Source of the DNA: Mayamaea pseudoterrestris
Lineage: Eukaryota; Bacillariophyta; Bacillariophyceae; Sellaphorales; Sellaphoraceae
DNA: 64,000 bases
Direction of reading: 5' to 3'
Assembly: GCA_027923505.1 (NCBI GenBank)
Contig: BROI01000019.1
Span: 310,001-374,000, forward strand
How positions within the stretch are numbered: position 1 is the stretch's first letter; every line of letters starts with the position of its first letter. The position numbers and the translations under genes are program-made. The notes under the pieces were generated by a model, which saw only the letters and a program-made list of their open reading frames with translations, had not been told where the DNA came from and did not search any database. Below, in pieces: positions 50,955 through 61,804 of the stretch.

Positions 50955-52306
50955 TTACAAAAGTTCCTTTTGCATCGTCGGCGTCAAGAATTCCGCCACG
51001 CGCAAAGTTTCAACTGCCGTGTCAATCGTCGCCACTCCTTTTGGTTCCGTTCCATTGGCGCAAAAGGCAGCAACTCGCTCCTTGACGGTAATGTAGTCGG
51101 GATCTTGAACAAAGAAATAGGGCATGGCGCCAGGATACTCAGCTTCCAGCTGCTTGACATTGGCCATGTCCTCCTCGTCGGGCATTTCGTGGCGAAACAC
51201 TTCCTTGCCATCAATTTCAACCGTCGCATAACTAGTGTTTCCTCCGCAACGATCAGCTGCAACTGACACTTCCTTGCCGGTTTTGGTCTTGATGGTAAAC
51301 TTGATCTTGTTAAAGTCTGTAAATTCCTTGCCAGAGGGACCCTTGAGCGTCTGGCACGAGGAAAACTCCTTGTCCGCCGTCACTGATTCAATGTTTTCGA
51401 CCGTGACATCATAAAAGCTGACCAACAAGGCAAGTTCGTGAATGGCCATGTTTTTGAGCATCCCTTCGGCGTTGCGTTCAAAACATTCGCCCAGCGACTC
51501 GGGCGTGTTTTCGTAAGAGTTGTTACTGACAAACGTAATATGTCCGCCATGTTCCGCCTGATACTCGCGGGCCCTGGTGACAAACTTGCAAACATTCTTG
51601 TTGTAGCCCATGAGCACGGCAACGCCAGCAGCCTTGGCAGTGTCGCGCATCTCTTCGAGCTCCGAAACGGTGGGAGCGCCAGGCTTTTCGAGGTAAATGG
51701 TCGAGCAACCAGCCTGCAATGAGCAGATGCAGTAAAGTAAGCAAATGATAAATAACAAGAAACCACAGTTGCGTCAAGCGAACAAAAAGCGCAGCTCGAA
51801 TATCGTATCGTCGACAAGTCGTCACGTTCAGCAAGCAGTGCACTGCTTCCGGAGCTTTCGCATTCGACTCTCATTCAAAACTTTTCGTTACAATGACATG
51901 CACTCGCCCTCCATCAATTTATCATTTATTCTCTCGCATTCGTCATTTGTTGAAAAATCAAGTATAAACTTACATCAATCGCCTCCTTGAGCAAGCGTGG
52001 ATTATCCGCCGTGCGTCCGCTAATCAACGCCAGTCGCTTGACTCCGTCTTCCACCGCCGGCAAGTCCTTGACAGAAGTCCAAAACTGAACACCATGTTCA
52101 GATTCACACTTCTTCTTGTATTCCATAAACTCTGGTCCGCCTGGTCCCTTGGATCCAGCTTCCGAAAGAAACCAAGGCTCAACGACATGACGCAACTTGG
52201 CGGATGGACACTTGCCCTTGAGCAATTGCTCGCCATGGTACCAACCCATGCCACGGTTTGGAGCGCCACAGCCAATGAGGACAACTTCACACTGATGACT
52301 AGTCAT
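50955..52306 (-). CDS. Gfo/Idh/MocA-family NAD(P)-dependent oxidoreductase
   Basis: Exons 52306-51974 and 51713-50955 with a 260-bp GT-AG intron (the longest in the window); 363 residues. The Rossmann N-terminus reads 'CEVVLIGCGAPNRGMGWYHG', and the catalytic-lysine motif appears as 'TIYLEKPGAPTVSELEEM' directly after the splice, followed by 'GVAVLMGYNKNVCKFV' and a beta-sheet domain with 'NMAIHELALLVSFYDVTVENI', the usual Gfo/Idh/MocA order. Such enzymes oxidise sugars, inositols or related polyols; the substrate cannot be predicted. Start codon: the ATG at 52306 is favoured because the Rossmann strand begins seven residues later; an in-frame ATG at 52408 would add 34 Ser/Gln-rich residues. 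Confidence 0.88.
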
Positions 52307-52869
52307 GATACTTGCTTGCTTGCTTGTTTGCTGCTTGTATTGTGGTCTTGATTGACTTGAATTTGTGAACAAAATTTGTGCTGGCCGTCGATTTGGTGTG
52401 ACATCCATCGATCGTGACGATCCGGATCTTTGGCTTACTCATGAGTGATCGCTATGGCACTGATTAAGCGTAAGTGTTTTGATTTTACGAGCGCTTCAGA
52501 GAAGTTAGTATGCGAACTCCGGAAGCATGCCTTGCGTCACGTCGGTTCACTGCCGCGCCTTGGTCTAGCTACCCGTATCAAACCATCTACCGACAGCAAC
52601 GAGGTTGCAACGCTAGCAATACCAAGTCCGTTCGGCCACCATCGCTCACAATGTCGACGCATACGCCATAGAAGATTTTCTAATTTTCGATCTCTTTCTC
52701 GTTTGCAGTCAAACCCTACATTGCGTCGAGTGCGTCGCGATTCACACTTGAAATTCATCGGTAACTTTTAACGTTTTCTTTCTAATTGACTTAAGATGTT
52801 AAGTTATACAAACCACCAATTTACAGTGCAATCTAGCATGTACAGTGGTTCCTCGTATGTCGCCATTTC
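52307..52869. other. Intergenic region upstream of the oxidoreductase
   Basis: Promoter side of the oxidoreductase gene and 3' flank of MIOS. A plus-strand frame at about 52445-52771 is rich in Arg/His and not convincing. A TTCACTGCCGCG element is at about 52546-52557. Confidence 0.45.
52311..52326. repeat. (CTTG)4 tetranucleotide repeat
   Basis: CTTGCTTGCTTGCTTG, just upstream of the ATG at 52306, probably in the 5' UTR. Confidence 0.8.
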
Positions 52870-55800
52870 CTATGCATCATCATTTTCAATAACCATACTT
52901 CGTTCACTAGCACTCCGCTGCAGCAGCGCTGGCCGATTCAACTTTTGAATGCCATCAAACTGACAAGAGCAGTGGCATCCACTCACTGGGCATGTTTCAT
53001 GCTTGGCAAACCAACCTACCAAGTGATGTGCATGTCCGCCATGCTTGCAGCGCATGCACCAGCTAAACCATTCACCAAAGGGCAAGTTGCCGAGCGAACT
53101 CAAGTCGCCAGTTGAAGTGGAGGTGACACTGCCGCCACGCGTAGCGCTTCTTGATCTATCCTTGGTGAGTTCCATGTAGGGGTTCAATGTTCCAAGACTA
53201 AGTAAGCAGATGGCGCAGCGTGGGAGAGGCTTGCGACATTGGGGACAGCATGCCAAGACTGGCTTCATCTTGGAGAGCCATTGACTGGCGTGCACATCTT
53301 GCGAGGTGAGACCAAGTGGAGAGTTACAATAGTTGCAGCGAGCGTCCAACTGGCAAGGGGCACTGGCGGCTTGGATGTCGGGGTCAATGGGACGCGGACC
53401 TTGGTGTTTGCGGTTGCGAAGAGCTCCGGCGTTGCGGTTCCTTGTACTGCTGCTGCCTTGAAAGGTGTTCGTCGTCAGGGACTTTGTTGCACCTGAGACT
53501 GTCCCTTGTTTTGCCTTGACTTGACGCAAAAGGTCAGCTCGATCAACGTCAAACATGGCCCGGCTTTGCCACATTTGCCAAGAATTCAGCAGAGACCGAT
53601 ATCCATCCAACCATTCTTCGCAAATAAGTTTTTCCTGGACATAGTCGGGAGGGAATATGACGCGGCTGGTCACCAAAGCTGCTGTCTGAACGTCCGCATA
53701 TTTATCGACGTATGATTGTAGAATAATGATGCCATCCTTGTCGAGTCCAGTGACTGTGACACCTTCCACGTCCCCAGTTGCCTGGCATCGTCGAATACAC
53801 TCGTCAAGAAAGACTACCAGCTGATTCCGGGCTAGGAACCGACAAGCAAAGCCGACTCTGTCACACAGACTTATGGACGCGTCGTTGAGTATGTCAATAT
53901 GCTTGTCGTCCGACCCCAGATTCAAAAGGAATGACAAGACAGTTCTGAGATACGCAACTTGGCTTGTCGAACGAGGTGAGCCGACAAGTGCATCTCGCTG
54001 CAACAACTTGCTACACGAACGTTTCCAAACGGTTGACACTGACAACTTCGAATTGTCTCCACCTCGATAACCAGCTACACACAGAGCAACAAGCTCTAAG
54101 GTTTCTGCGTACGAGAGTGACTCTTCCACATCGGCACTATCAGCTCTTTTCCTTCCCTGCAATCGCCCACGAATAGCTTCAGCTCCTCGCTCCAACGCTC
54201 CGACAGCAGCTTCAAGACTCCCATGCCAAACAGCCAAGGCGGCTCCTCGTTCGTATTCCCCAAGGTCTTCGCATTCGCCCATTACATTGACTAGGTTAAA
54301 TTTGCCAGCCCAGCCACACGATGTCAGCGCTGCACGACGACCTGGACTGTCGTACGTCAAACATGCCAAGTTGTCAGAAAACACCTCGACATCCACCTCT
54401 TTTCCATGATCTTCGTGGATCAAACGCCAAGCTCCAGCGCCAATCAAACCCTTGGCATGCCAAGCAGCTCCATCTGCCCATAGGTCTTCCACAGCTGCTT
54501 CGGAGCATAGAGCTTCAACCCTTTCAATCCAGCTCCAAAGGCGGAGCAGAGCCGCGCGAGTCGGCAAGGACAATGACGATTCTGCCACAAGACCATCTTC
54601 CGCTAAGACTTTAATATTCGACGAAGCAACCATGGAATATTTTGCCACGTGCTGACATCGAGCCCGTCTCATCATGGTTGAGCTAATGTCCTCGTCGCTT
54701 TGAATACGCAGACTCTCCATCGCAGAAGGGCCATCTGACGGGGAGCCAATCCACAAGGCACGTCCAAAGGAATGCACAATTCTTCCATCGCGAGGTGAAA
54801 TGGCGACAGGCGCAACAGTGGTTCGGGCAGCGCTGACGACTTTGCGATCAGTAGTGACAGCAACGAGTCGGTTGGGAAATAATTCTGCCATCAAATGGCC
54901 GCTCGTTATCGGCTCGTTACATGGAACTGGCGCTGAAAATGGATACAAGCAAAAGTCGAGCACTGAATCCTCCAGATACGTCGTATTAACGTGCACGGAG
55001 CGAGATGCAGATGATAACGTATCATACTCGTGGACAACGTCACCAACGCCAACAGCAATCTTGCCGGCTTCAGTCGCAGACCACTGGACGGCAGTGATGG
55101 AAGCAGTATTCTGACTAATGTTCATGTCGGTCATGCTGTTGCCTTGGCCAGTCACCTTGATTTCGCTTACGACAGTGTCCATCATTCTTGCATCCCATAG
55201 CTTGACTGGTTCATTGGCGGCCCTGCAAAAAGTCGCAAATTGCCAAGGGCGAAATGGATCTCTCTCTATCCCATGAACACCAAAGTTATGTGCATAAACG
55301 GACATGATGGGAGTTTGCTGGAACTGCTGCTGACTAGTACCAATCCGAACGTCATATAGTTGCAGATTACGCAGCTGCCCTCCAACGGCCAAGGTATGGC
55401 CATCCTCCAGCACCCATTCAAGCGATGCCACACCCATCTGATATGATAGCTTAAACAGCGGTACAGTAGATTTCAAACCTCGTCCTCCACCTGCGCGACC
55501 ACCAGGCGCACCGGCAGTGGTTGACGAACCCAGCGTCGGCGATAATGACTGCGTTGACTGCTGCTGCTGTTGTTGTTGATGTTCAATGTCCCAAAGGTAG
55601 CAGCAGTAATCCCGATCTCCTCCAGTCGCCGCGGTGGCAGATGACGGTCGGAGCAAGCTACTTGTCTGTGCAACCGATGTCCGCAAACCAACTGACTGTT
55701 GACTGTTGCTACTGCTTCCTCCTCGGTCACTGCTTGTTGGCGTTCCTGCAGTCCCTGGATGATGGTTTGGTCCAACCAAGCCAATGGCCACGTGATGAGA

Positions 55801-56631
55801 ATGTTTGGGGCTCCACGCGATTGCCGTTGCTGGTCGATGATAGCGAGGTGAAGCGTGAAACAAGTCCATAGAAATGGATATTGGAGCTTGTGGATTGTCG
55901 TGTACATCGTCATTATGCGAGCTTAAAGTTTCGGGAAGGGTGAACGAATGAAGACACAGCGCGCCCGTCGTTAATCCTGTCGCAATTTTCATGTCTGAAC
56001 CTGGCGAATTTAACGATGGAGCATGCGGCTGCACCTCTAGGCATGTACTCGCCAGGCTCATACCAAAGCTTGGATTCGAGCAGGAATATGCAATTGGTTT
56101 CATTGTAAAGAGTGACTGTCTCGAGTATTCATTGATAGTAGTAGGAGCATTCTCATTCTCATTCCTTAAAGAATCAATTCGCCATAGCTCCAGTAGCCTC
56201 GGTCCCCGACTGGCGCCGCTCACTTGCAAGCCATTATCGGATGATTCACGAGCACTCAAGTTGATTCCGACAAGCAAGTCTCGAGAGCAAAATTTGATGC
56301 GCGAAGGAGCCTGCTGCTTTGGCTTTGTAGTCGTGCTGCTATTGCTCATGTTGCTAGATTGGTGAAGTTGCGTCGACGACGAATTTACAGCGGCAGTCTC
56401 AACGTTTGCATCTAGACTGCTCGACTTTACATTATCAGCTGCAGCGCCATTCATTGATTTTCTTTCTTTAATTGATTGATCGCGCGCGTATTCGCGAAGG
56501 TTTGCTGTAGAATAGTGAGGCGTTGATCGAAGGGACGAGCGGACTGGAGATGACGGAATCGGAGGATAGACGGCTGGTGGGTAACTCGTCTTGGCGTCGA
56601 TCGCATCGTTGTTAGATGAATGTTCGGACAT
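52870..56631 (-). CDS. MIOS: MIOS, GATOR2 (SEACAT) subunit
   Basis: A single-exon gene of 1253 codons. MIOS is a WD-repeat subunit of GATOR2, which relays amino-acid sufficiency to TORC1 at the lysosome/vacuole. The N-terminal half holds a WD40-type propeller (for example 'PATAIAWSPKHSHHVAIGLV', 'VASLEWVLEDGHTLAVGGQLRN', 'GIERDPFRPWQFATFCRAAN', 'PVKLWDARMMDT', 'ITAVQWSATEAGKIAVGVGD', in pieces), the middle is alpha-solenoid, and the C-terminus has the hallmark zinc module: 'ARCNYCNSPLGL', 'CPQCRKPLPRCAICLLSLGT', 'FSWCMRCKHGGHAHHLVGWF' and 'CPVSGCHCSCQ'. This Cys/His pattern is practically identical to animal MIOS. Gln and Ser runs inflate the length relative to human MIOS (875 aa). Confidence 0.95.
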   Translation of the reverse strand: MSEHSSNNDAIDAKTSYPPAVYPPIPSSPVRSSLRSTPHYSTANLREYARDQSIKERKSMNGAAADNVKSSSLDANVETAAVNSSSTQLHQSSNMSNSSTTTKPKQQAPSRIKFCSRDLLVGINLSARESSDNGLQVSGASRGPRLLELWRIDSLRNENENAPTTINEYSRQSLFTMKPIAYSCSNPSFGMSLASTCLEVQPHAPSLNSPGSDMKIATGLTTGALCLHSFTLPETLSSHNDDVHDNPQAPISISMDLFHASPRYHRPATAIAWSPKHSHHVAIGLVGPNHHPGTAGTPTSSDRGGSSSNSQQSVGLRTSVAQTSSLLRPSSATAATGGDRDYCCYLWDIEHQQQQQQQSTQSLSPTLGSSTTAGAPGGRAGGGRGLKSTVPLFKLSYQMGVASLEWVLEDGHTLAVGGQLRNLQLYDVRIGTSQQQFQQTPIMSVYAHNFGVHGIERDPFRPWQFATFCRAANEPVKLWDARMMDTVVSEIKVTGQGNSMTDMNISQNTASITAVQWSATEAGKIAVGVGDVVHEYDTLSSASRSVHVNTTYLEDSVLDFCLYPFSAPVPCNEPITSGHLMAELFPNRLVAVTTDRKVVSAARTTVAPVAISPRDGRIVHSFGRALWIGSPSDGPSAMESLRIQSDEDISSTMMRRARCQHVAKYSMVASSNIKVLAEDGLVAESSLSLPTRAALLRLWSWIERVEALCSEAAVEDLWADGAAWHAKGLIGAGAWRLIHEDHGKEVDVEVFSDNLACLTYDSPGRRAALTSCGWAGKFNLVNVMGECEDLGEYERGAALAVWHGSLEAAVGALERGAEAIRGRLQGRKRADSADVEESLSYAETLELVALCVAGYRGGDNSKLSVSTVWKRSCSKLLQRDALVGSPRSTSQVAYLRTVLSFLLNLGSDDKHIDILNDASISLCDRVGFACRFLARNQLVVFLDECIRRCQATGDVEGVTVTGLDKDGIIILQSYVDKYADVQTAALVTSRVIFPPDYVQEKLICEEWLDGYRSLLNSWQMWQSRAMFDVDRADLLRQVKAKQGTVSGATKSLTTNTFQGSSSTRNRNAGALRNRKHQGPRPIDPDIQAASAPCQLDARCNYCNSPLGLTSQDVHASQWLSKMKPVLACCPQCRKPLPRCAICLLSLGTLNPYMELTKDRSRSATRGGSVTSTSTGDLSSLGNLPFGEWFSWCMRCKHGGHAHHLVGWFAKHETCPVSGCHCSCQFDGIQKLNRPALLQRSASERSMVIENDDA

Positions 56632-57111
56632 GCTTAACTTTGTGCTGATCGCTCAATAGACAACAGAAAATGTTAAGGCGAAGCAGTTCATGGCTTTTTT
56701 GATGCTCATGGTCAAGGGCGATGCGCAGACGGATGAGATCTTTTATTTGTCGGACCGTTTTTACTGCGACACAATCTTAGCTACCGAGACCAGCGCCAAG
56801 TCTCACAAGTTGCATAACTGATAAGCTAAATCTGCTCATGAAAACGATTAAGTAAAGTAAACAGTCATTTGACTCAATCATCGTAATGAATTAGCAGAGT
56901 CTATTTCGTTGGCACTTTTAGCAGATGTTTGCAGCCGAGCTCGATGAGGCTCTTGAATCAATGATCTTAGCACAAGTGAAGGTAACATCGCGCAATGCGA
57001 TCTATTCATCATTGCTCAAACGCCGCGCATTCATTTGTCGGCGAAGGGCGGAGAGCATGCATTGCTGTAGCCGTTTTGCCGCGTTGTGGCCATACAGACA
57101 AGTAGCGAACT
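56632..57111. other. Intergenic region upstream of MIOS
   Basis: 480 bp between MIOS (-) and the 3' end of the RsmJ-like gene (-). Contains the MIOS promoter. No gene seen; a long plus-strand frame starting near 56925 is mostly antisense to the RsmJ coding region. Confidence 0.5.
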
Positions 57112-58296
57112 CTATTTTATATAAACATCCCATCGGTTGGTCGTCCCTCGAACACTATAAGATGGCTGTACATCGCAATCCATACCGACTGGAGCAGCAT
57201 TCAATGGCCGCTTACACACAACTCGTGCCTGCGCCAAGGAATGGGCGGTTTGCAGCAGCGCCGACTCCTCCAAAGCTCTGGTTTCCATTGAATCGTCCTG
57301 AGAAGATAGCAAGCTGTGCAGAATCTGCATATTCTTTTTTACTGATGCTCGCTTTGTACGAGGTGGAAACATTTGGTCAATGTAGACAACGTCTGGCAAG
57401 CTGTCGTTGCTTGGTCGCAGTGAACCGTGCGCCAAGGCGGTTCCGTCGGCATGAACAAGACTCAGCTTGCCGTAAAGTTCTCTCGCAAAGCGTCTTCTGT
57501 CATTATTGGGACAGTGTGTTGCCAGAATTTCCATTCGTCGCTGAGCGTCATGCAAAAGGGCAAAGACAATGGGATCTCGCTCGACCATGGTCACCGCCCT
57601 GGCACCAGCCTTTGCCAGAACCAATGCGTCTTGTCCAAAGCCAGCCGTCAAGTCATAAATGCACGCTCCCTGAGTGGAGTCACCATGTCCACCTCTTCGA
57701 GGAGCAACAGCCTGCACCAGCAGATCCTTGCCGGACCGAGTCGTCTGTTGCTCCGACACTGACAGTTTGGGACAAAAGTCGATAAAGACGGGCTTCATAG
57801 CAAAATCTTTCAATGCGAGTTCCTTCGAGCGACTTTTACGAAATCTCTTCATGTCAGATGACTGAATCGGCTGTATGGCAACTGCATAATCGCTGTTGAT
57901 GCCGATTCCGAAAGAATCATACGGCTCAACCACAAGAGCATGATCATAGGCGACATTGTCGTCGGCTGACTGCGATAGCGAAGGCATCGAGAGAAGAGGA
58001 ATTCCAAGTTCATCTGCAATGTTTTTTGAAACCTGATCGAACTGCTCTTGGTCGGATTGAAGCACACATACCCGTCCGTTTACTTGTCTCGGAGAAAATG
58101 AATTTTGCGTTGCCGACGACGATCCGTCGACCTGCGTTTGTGATGCATGCAAAAAATGGTACGCTCTTCGACTGCGCTTATTGGTCCAAATTCTGCTTTG
58201 AATTAGCGAGTCGGCAGTTGAAACTACCCATGTAGCAATGAAAAGATAAAGAACGCGGAGAGCTGACATTGTACAACAGAGCAACAGAGACACCAT
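57112..58296 (-). CDS. rsmJ: RsmJ-type 16S rRNA guanine-N2 methyltransferase, organelle-targeted
   Basis: 394 residues from the ATG at 58296 (another at 58269). RsmJ (YhiQ) makes m2G1516 in bacterial 16S rRNA, so the eukaryotic copy should act on an organelle ribosome. The SAM-binding core matches bacterial RsmJ motif by motif: 'IYDLTAGFGQDALVLAKAGA', 'VTMVERDPIVFALLHDAQRR', 'VVYIDQMFPPRTKRASVKKN', 'RVVCKRPLNAAPVG' and 'NRWDVYIK' at the very end. The first 35 residues include a hydrophobic stretch ('SALRVLYLFIATWVVSTADS') that looks like a signal peptide, favouring the plastid route over mitochondria; no ASAFAP Phe is seen. The roughly 190 residues before the core are longer than in bacteria. 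Confidence 0.9.
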   Translation of the reverse strand: MVSLLLCCTMSALRVLYLFIATWVVSTADSLIQSRIWTNKRSRRAYHFLHASQTQVDGSSSATQNSFSPRQVNGRVCVLQSDQEQFDQVSKNIADELGIPLLSMPSLSQSADDNVAYDHALVVEPYDSFGIGINSDYAVAIQPIQSSDMKRFRKSRSKELALKDFAMKPVFIDFCPKLSVSEQQTTRSGKDLLVQAVAPRRGGHGDSTQGACIYDLTAGFGQDALVLAKAGARAVTMVERDPIVFALLHDAQRRMEILATHCPNNDRRRFARELYGKLSLVHADGTALAHGSLRPSNDSLPDVVYIDQMFPPRTKRASVKKNMQILHSLLSSQDDSMETRALEESALLQTAHSLAQARVVCKRPLNAAPVGMDCDVQPSYSVRGTTNRWDVYIK

Positions 58297-58661
58297 TTCG
58301 TGCAGATTACGGCAGATAGTGTGCTGAATGTCTTTGTTTTTCAATCAAGTCATGCCTTCTCTATATCAAAAACGATAGCATTTGTGTGTCCTCGTCCTTC
58401 GAGTCAACTGTACAGCGTGATCCCGCAAGAAGCTCTGGTGGCGCATGCAATGGAACGACGGAAGGTGAAACGTCACACCGGCAACGAACGATTACCGATC
58501 GAACGTCTTGGAAAAACTGACACCCGACGACCATGGACAAGGCGACGAACGTCAACCTTGCTTGAATTACTACGTACGGTAGACAACTTTCGAACTTGGA
58601 GGTAAAACAAATAAGGAGAGGAAAGCTCTCAGAATAACTCTCAGACAGACTCGATCAAAGC
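58297..58661. promoter_or_regulatory. Divergent intergenic region
   Basis: 365 bp between the RsmJ-like (-) and the polytopic membrane protein (+) start codons. A TACGTACGGTA element is near 58571. No gene recognised. Confidence 0.35.
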
Positions 58662-59636
58662 ATGGTTTCCGTCAAGACGGACTCATCATTGGCGCAACGT
58701 CAATCCATTTCGAAATTGTCCTCTTCCTCTTCATCATCATCATTTCTGGAAGAAATTATCACATGGATTGGCCATGAAGGAAGCCATCACGCCAAGCATC
58801 GAGGCTTGCTGCATCCAATCACGACCTTGCTGCTGCACTACGCCATTATCATTTCCGTCACCTTTGTGTCGCACGATTTTCTGCTCCATCGCATCTCGAA
58901 AGTTGACGCTGCCTCCTGCACCTTTGGCAGTCTGCACGCGCACCGCGCTCACAATATTGCCATGTTTTGCTTTTGCTATTCCGTTTGGCTGCTCGCCTGG
59001 CGACTATATTTCTTCACGCCCGTCCAGTATCGATCGGCAGTTGTCTACGAGTTTTGCTGGTTGTGCAATGTCAGTCTCATTGTCGGCGGGCTTGGCTTGC
59101 TCACATCCAAGCCAGTGGTGGCGCAGGCATACTGCGTCACGGTTGGAATCGATCAATTGCTTTGGTATGTTGATCTTTCCGTCTATTTAGTCAGGCGCAA
59201 GTTTCCAATTGGTGTCGCCAAGTACATTTTTTGGGAGGGAACCTCTTGGACGACTCGCATCACCTGCTGGCATCATGTTTGGACATTACCTTTGCTGCTG
59301 TGGGGAGCGCAAGGAATGCATCCAATTGCCTTTGTCTTGTCGGCCATTGTCATGGTCGCCAATGTTTGCGTGGCGCGATGCACAACGCCGTTTGATTTAC
59401 ATGATAATGAACACAAGCTTGATGACAAGGTGGAACCAAAGTATTTGAACGTCAATCTCAGCCATGAACTATGGAGAGACATTAAGTTCAAGTTTCTGCA
59501 GATAAACTACGATGATCCGCCAGTTGGCTTGTACTTGTTTCGCTTGCTTTGGCGGTGGGAATGCTTTAACCTGATGGTATTCATGGTTTTGTATGGACTT
59601 TGTCGTGCCATCTTTGGAAATGCTCCAGTTTGTTGA
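58662..59636 (+). CDS. Polytopic (about 7-TM) membrane protein of unknown function
   Basis: 324 residues, intronless. After a poly-Ser stretch (residues 20-27) there are about seven hydrophobic helices: near 52-72, 95-118, 126-148, 152-178, 200-218, 220-240 and 290-318. Conserved-looking polar features inside them are 'TVGIDQLLWYVDLSVYLV', 'TRITCWHHVWTLPLLLW' (a His-His pair) and 'YLNVNLSHELWRDIKFKFLQ'. No signal peptide. Buried Asp, His and Trp suggest a transporter or membrane enzyme rather than a simple anchor, but I do not recognise the family. Confidence 0.72.
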   Translation: MVSVKTDSSLAQRQSISKLSSSSSSSSFLEEIITWIGHEGSHHAKHRGLLHPITTLLLHYAIIISVTFVSHDFLLHRISKVDAASCTFGSLHAHRAHNIAMFCFCYSVWLLAWRLYFFTPVQYRSAVVYEFCWLCNVSLIVGGLGLLTSKPVVAQAYCVTVGIDQLLWYVDLSVYLVRRKFPIGVAKYIFWEGTSWTTRITCWHHVWTLPLLLWGAQGMHPIAFVLSAIVMVANVCVARCTTPFDLHDNEHKLDDKVEPKYLNVNLSHELWRDIKFKFLQINYDDPPVGLYLFRLLWRWECFNLMVFMVLYGLCRAIFGNAPVC

Positions 59637-59793
59637 TCGACCGCAACCAATGTCATGCATTGGAGCACTGATGAGCTTTGAGAATGCTCGAATCGATGCG
59701 TCCCGCTTGACCGCGTATTAACGAAATCGGCCATTTCGTATGTAGACATATAACAGACTATGCAGATTTAATTTGACTCACTGACAAAAAACT

Positions 59794-61804
59794 TTATTCG
59801 AATGAAGCCGCAGCCGGCGATGTGTCGCCAGTCCGCTCTCGTCGCTTGACTATCAAGTTTAAACCATTCCTCGTATGAATAGTAGCTCCTGTTCGAATGC
59901 CAACTGGATGATTCAAATGTTTTGGTGGGCCCATAATGTCTTCCTTTCCCTCAAATGATGCTGGGTCAAACTCAAAGTCGAATCGACTCAGTACTACACT
60001 CAAAGTTACGACTGCTTCCAGCATGGCAAACTCGTCGCCGACGCACTTGCGTGCTCCACCACCAAAGGGTAGAAAGGCAAAGTCGGACGCAATCTCATTT
60101 GGATACAGCTTGCCCTGCCACTTGGCCGGATCAAAGCCTGCCCATTCCGGAATATCGGGATTCTTGTAGGGACGCGTAAAACGCTCCGGATCAAATCTAT
60201 CAGGTTCAGGCCAGTAGCGGGAATCGCGATGAATATTGTAAATGGCTAGAAACAAGTCCATTCCACGAATACATGTTGTTTCACCAGCACCACCCCCCTT
60301 TGGAATGACTGATTCCTCACGACAACGACGAATCAAAAGCGGTGGCTCGGGATACATGCGGAGCGTTTCCGCCAAGACCAAGCGTGTGTATGTGAGTTGC
60401 TGAATGTCCGCATATGTCGGTTCCCGGTGACTGCCCTTGCCGTCACTTAACACGCGATCTAGTTCCTCGCGAATCTTGCCCATGCAATCAGGGTTGCGGA
60501 TCAGTTCAAAGAGCGACCATGTGAGAAGTGCACCAGTTGTTTCGTGGCCAGCAATTAGCTGTGAGAGAAGAGGGAAATGACAGCGATATGTCAGTGAGAA
60601 TCACGCGCTCCAATGTCATCAGTAAAGCCAAAAGTCAATCGATATACTTTACCATTGTCATGAGATCATCACGCAGCTGCTTATTGTCAATGTCTGCGCC
60701 ACGCATATCAACCAAGAATCGAAGCATAGACGGGTCTGACACTTCGGCATAGTTGCGCTTCTCCAACTCTTCAATGTCCGTAACACTGCGTGTTTGCTTG
60801 GCACGAATGATCAAGTCATCCAGAACTTCGTTCAAGAGTTTTAAATCGTAGTTGAACTTGCGCAACCGCGGAACCAGTTGATTGGCCAAAGGCAAGTCCC
60901 AATACGGAGCCGGAGTCATGCTGCGGTGCTCGACTTCGACCAAAGTAGAGTAAACTGATTTGATGATTGGCGACTCGTTTGTGACAGAGCCAAACTTGAA
61001 GTTAAAAACGGATAGACCGATAATGTCGAGAGCCACCGAGTTAAAGTACTGCTCCATATCAACCTTTCCACTTTCGGAATCAATAAGATTATCTAGCTTT
61101 TCAATGAGTGGTTCATTGCAGTAGCCAAATAAGCCGACCATGTGATCAAGCCATGCTTTGTGAAAGGCTGGAACAATTTGCGGTCGTCGCTCCCTCCACG
61201 TTTTCGGATCCGCCGGAATGAGTCCCTTGCCCATGATTGGTTCCAGCAACTCTCCAAGCATACCCTTGTCAAAGTTCGTACTCGCCTCCCTTAGTATGAA
61301 CTTAGCTTGAACTGGATCGCTGACAACCAAAAACGACTTTGGTCCAAAGCATAGTTTGTACGGGCTTCCGTAACGCTGAAAGTAATTTTGCAGTCCAACA
61401 AACATGGTTCCTTCCGCAATGTCTCCCATTTCACCTTCAGCCAGCTCGCAGCCATCCAGACTCGGATATCCTCCGTATATTTGCTCAATGTTTGTCCGCA
61501 ACACATGCGCCGTATCACCAAAGACAATGTCTTGACCTGGCTCGCCCCGCTTCATCATGTCCATCTTCCAGACGAGGTCCCACCACCATGGTAGACTAGA
61601 GTCATTCTTGCTGCTGCTCTCCAAGCCGTTGCCATTCTTGTTTTCACTTTTAGTTGCGTCAATGTTTGACTCTTGTGTTTCCGTCGGCGGTGGACTCGAG
61701 AAAGCGCGCGTCAAGGAGGATAAAGCCCTGCTTTGCAACGGCTGAAACGCTGATGAAGTCGTTGCCTGCAAAAGCAAAGACAGAGCTGCCAATTGTATCT
61801 TCAT
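59794..61804 (-). CDS. Cytochrome P450, CYP97 family (LUT-like carotenoid hydroxylase), plastid-targeted
   Basis: Exons 61804-60653 and 60558-59794, one 94-bp GT-AG intron, 638 residues. CYP97 enzymes hydroxylate carotenoid rings; in diatoms the LUT-like proteins are placed in xanthophyll synthesis. All P450 landmarks are present: I-helix 'LIAGHETTGALLTWSL' (immediately after the splice), ExxR 'ETLRMYPEPPLLIRR' (Glu448/Arg451), PERF-like 'FDPERFTRPY', and the heme loop 'FLPFGGGARKCVGDEFAM' (Cys556). 'GLIPADPKTWRERRPQIVPAFH' and 'NFDKGMLGELLEPIMG' are typical of CYP97. The N-terminus 'MKIQLAALSLLLQATTSSAF' plus QP gives a signal peptide and an ASAFAP site (SSAF|QP), so plastid import is expected. 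Confidence 0.93.

Noticed and set aside
52445-52771. Plus-strand frame of 108 codons between the oxidoreductase and MIOS
   Set aside because: Highly basic with His/Arg/Ser bias and no motif. A tRNA-like or small-RNA identity was also considered, but no cloverleaf or box elements were found.
56925-57785. Plus-strand open frame of 286 codons
   Set aside because: Most of it is antisense to the conserved C-terminal half of the RsmJ-like gene; its composition (many Arg, His, Cys, Ser) is that of a shadow frame.
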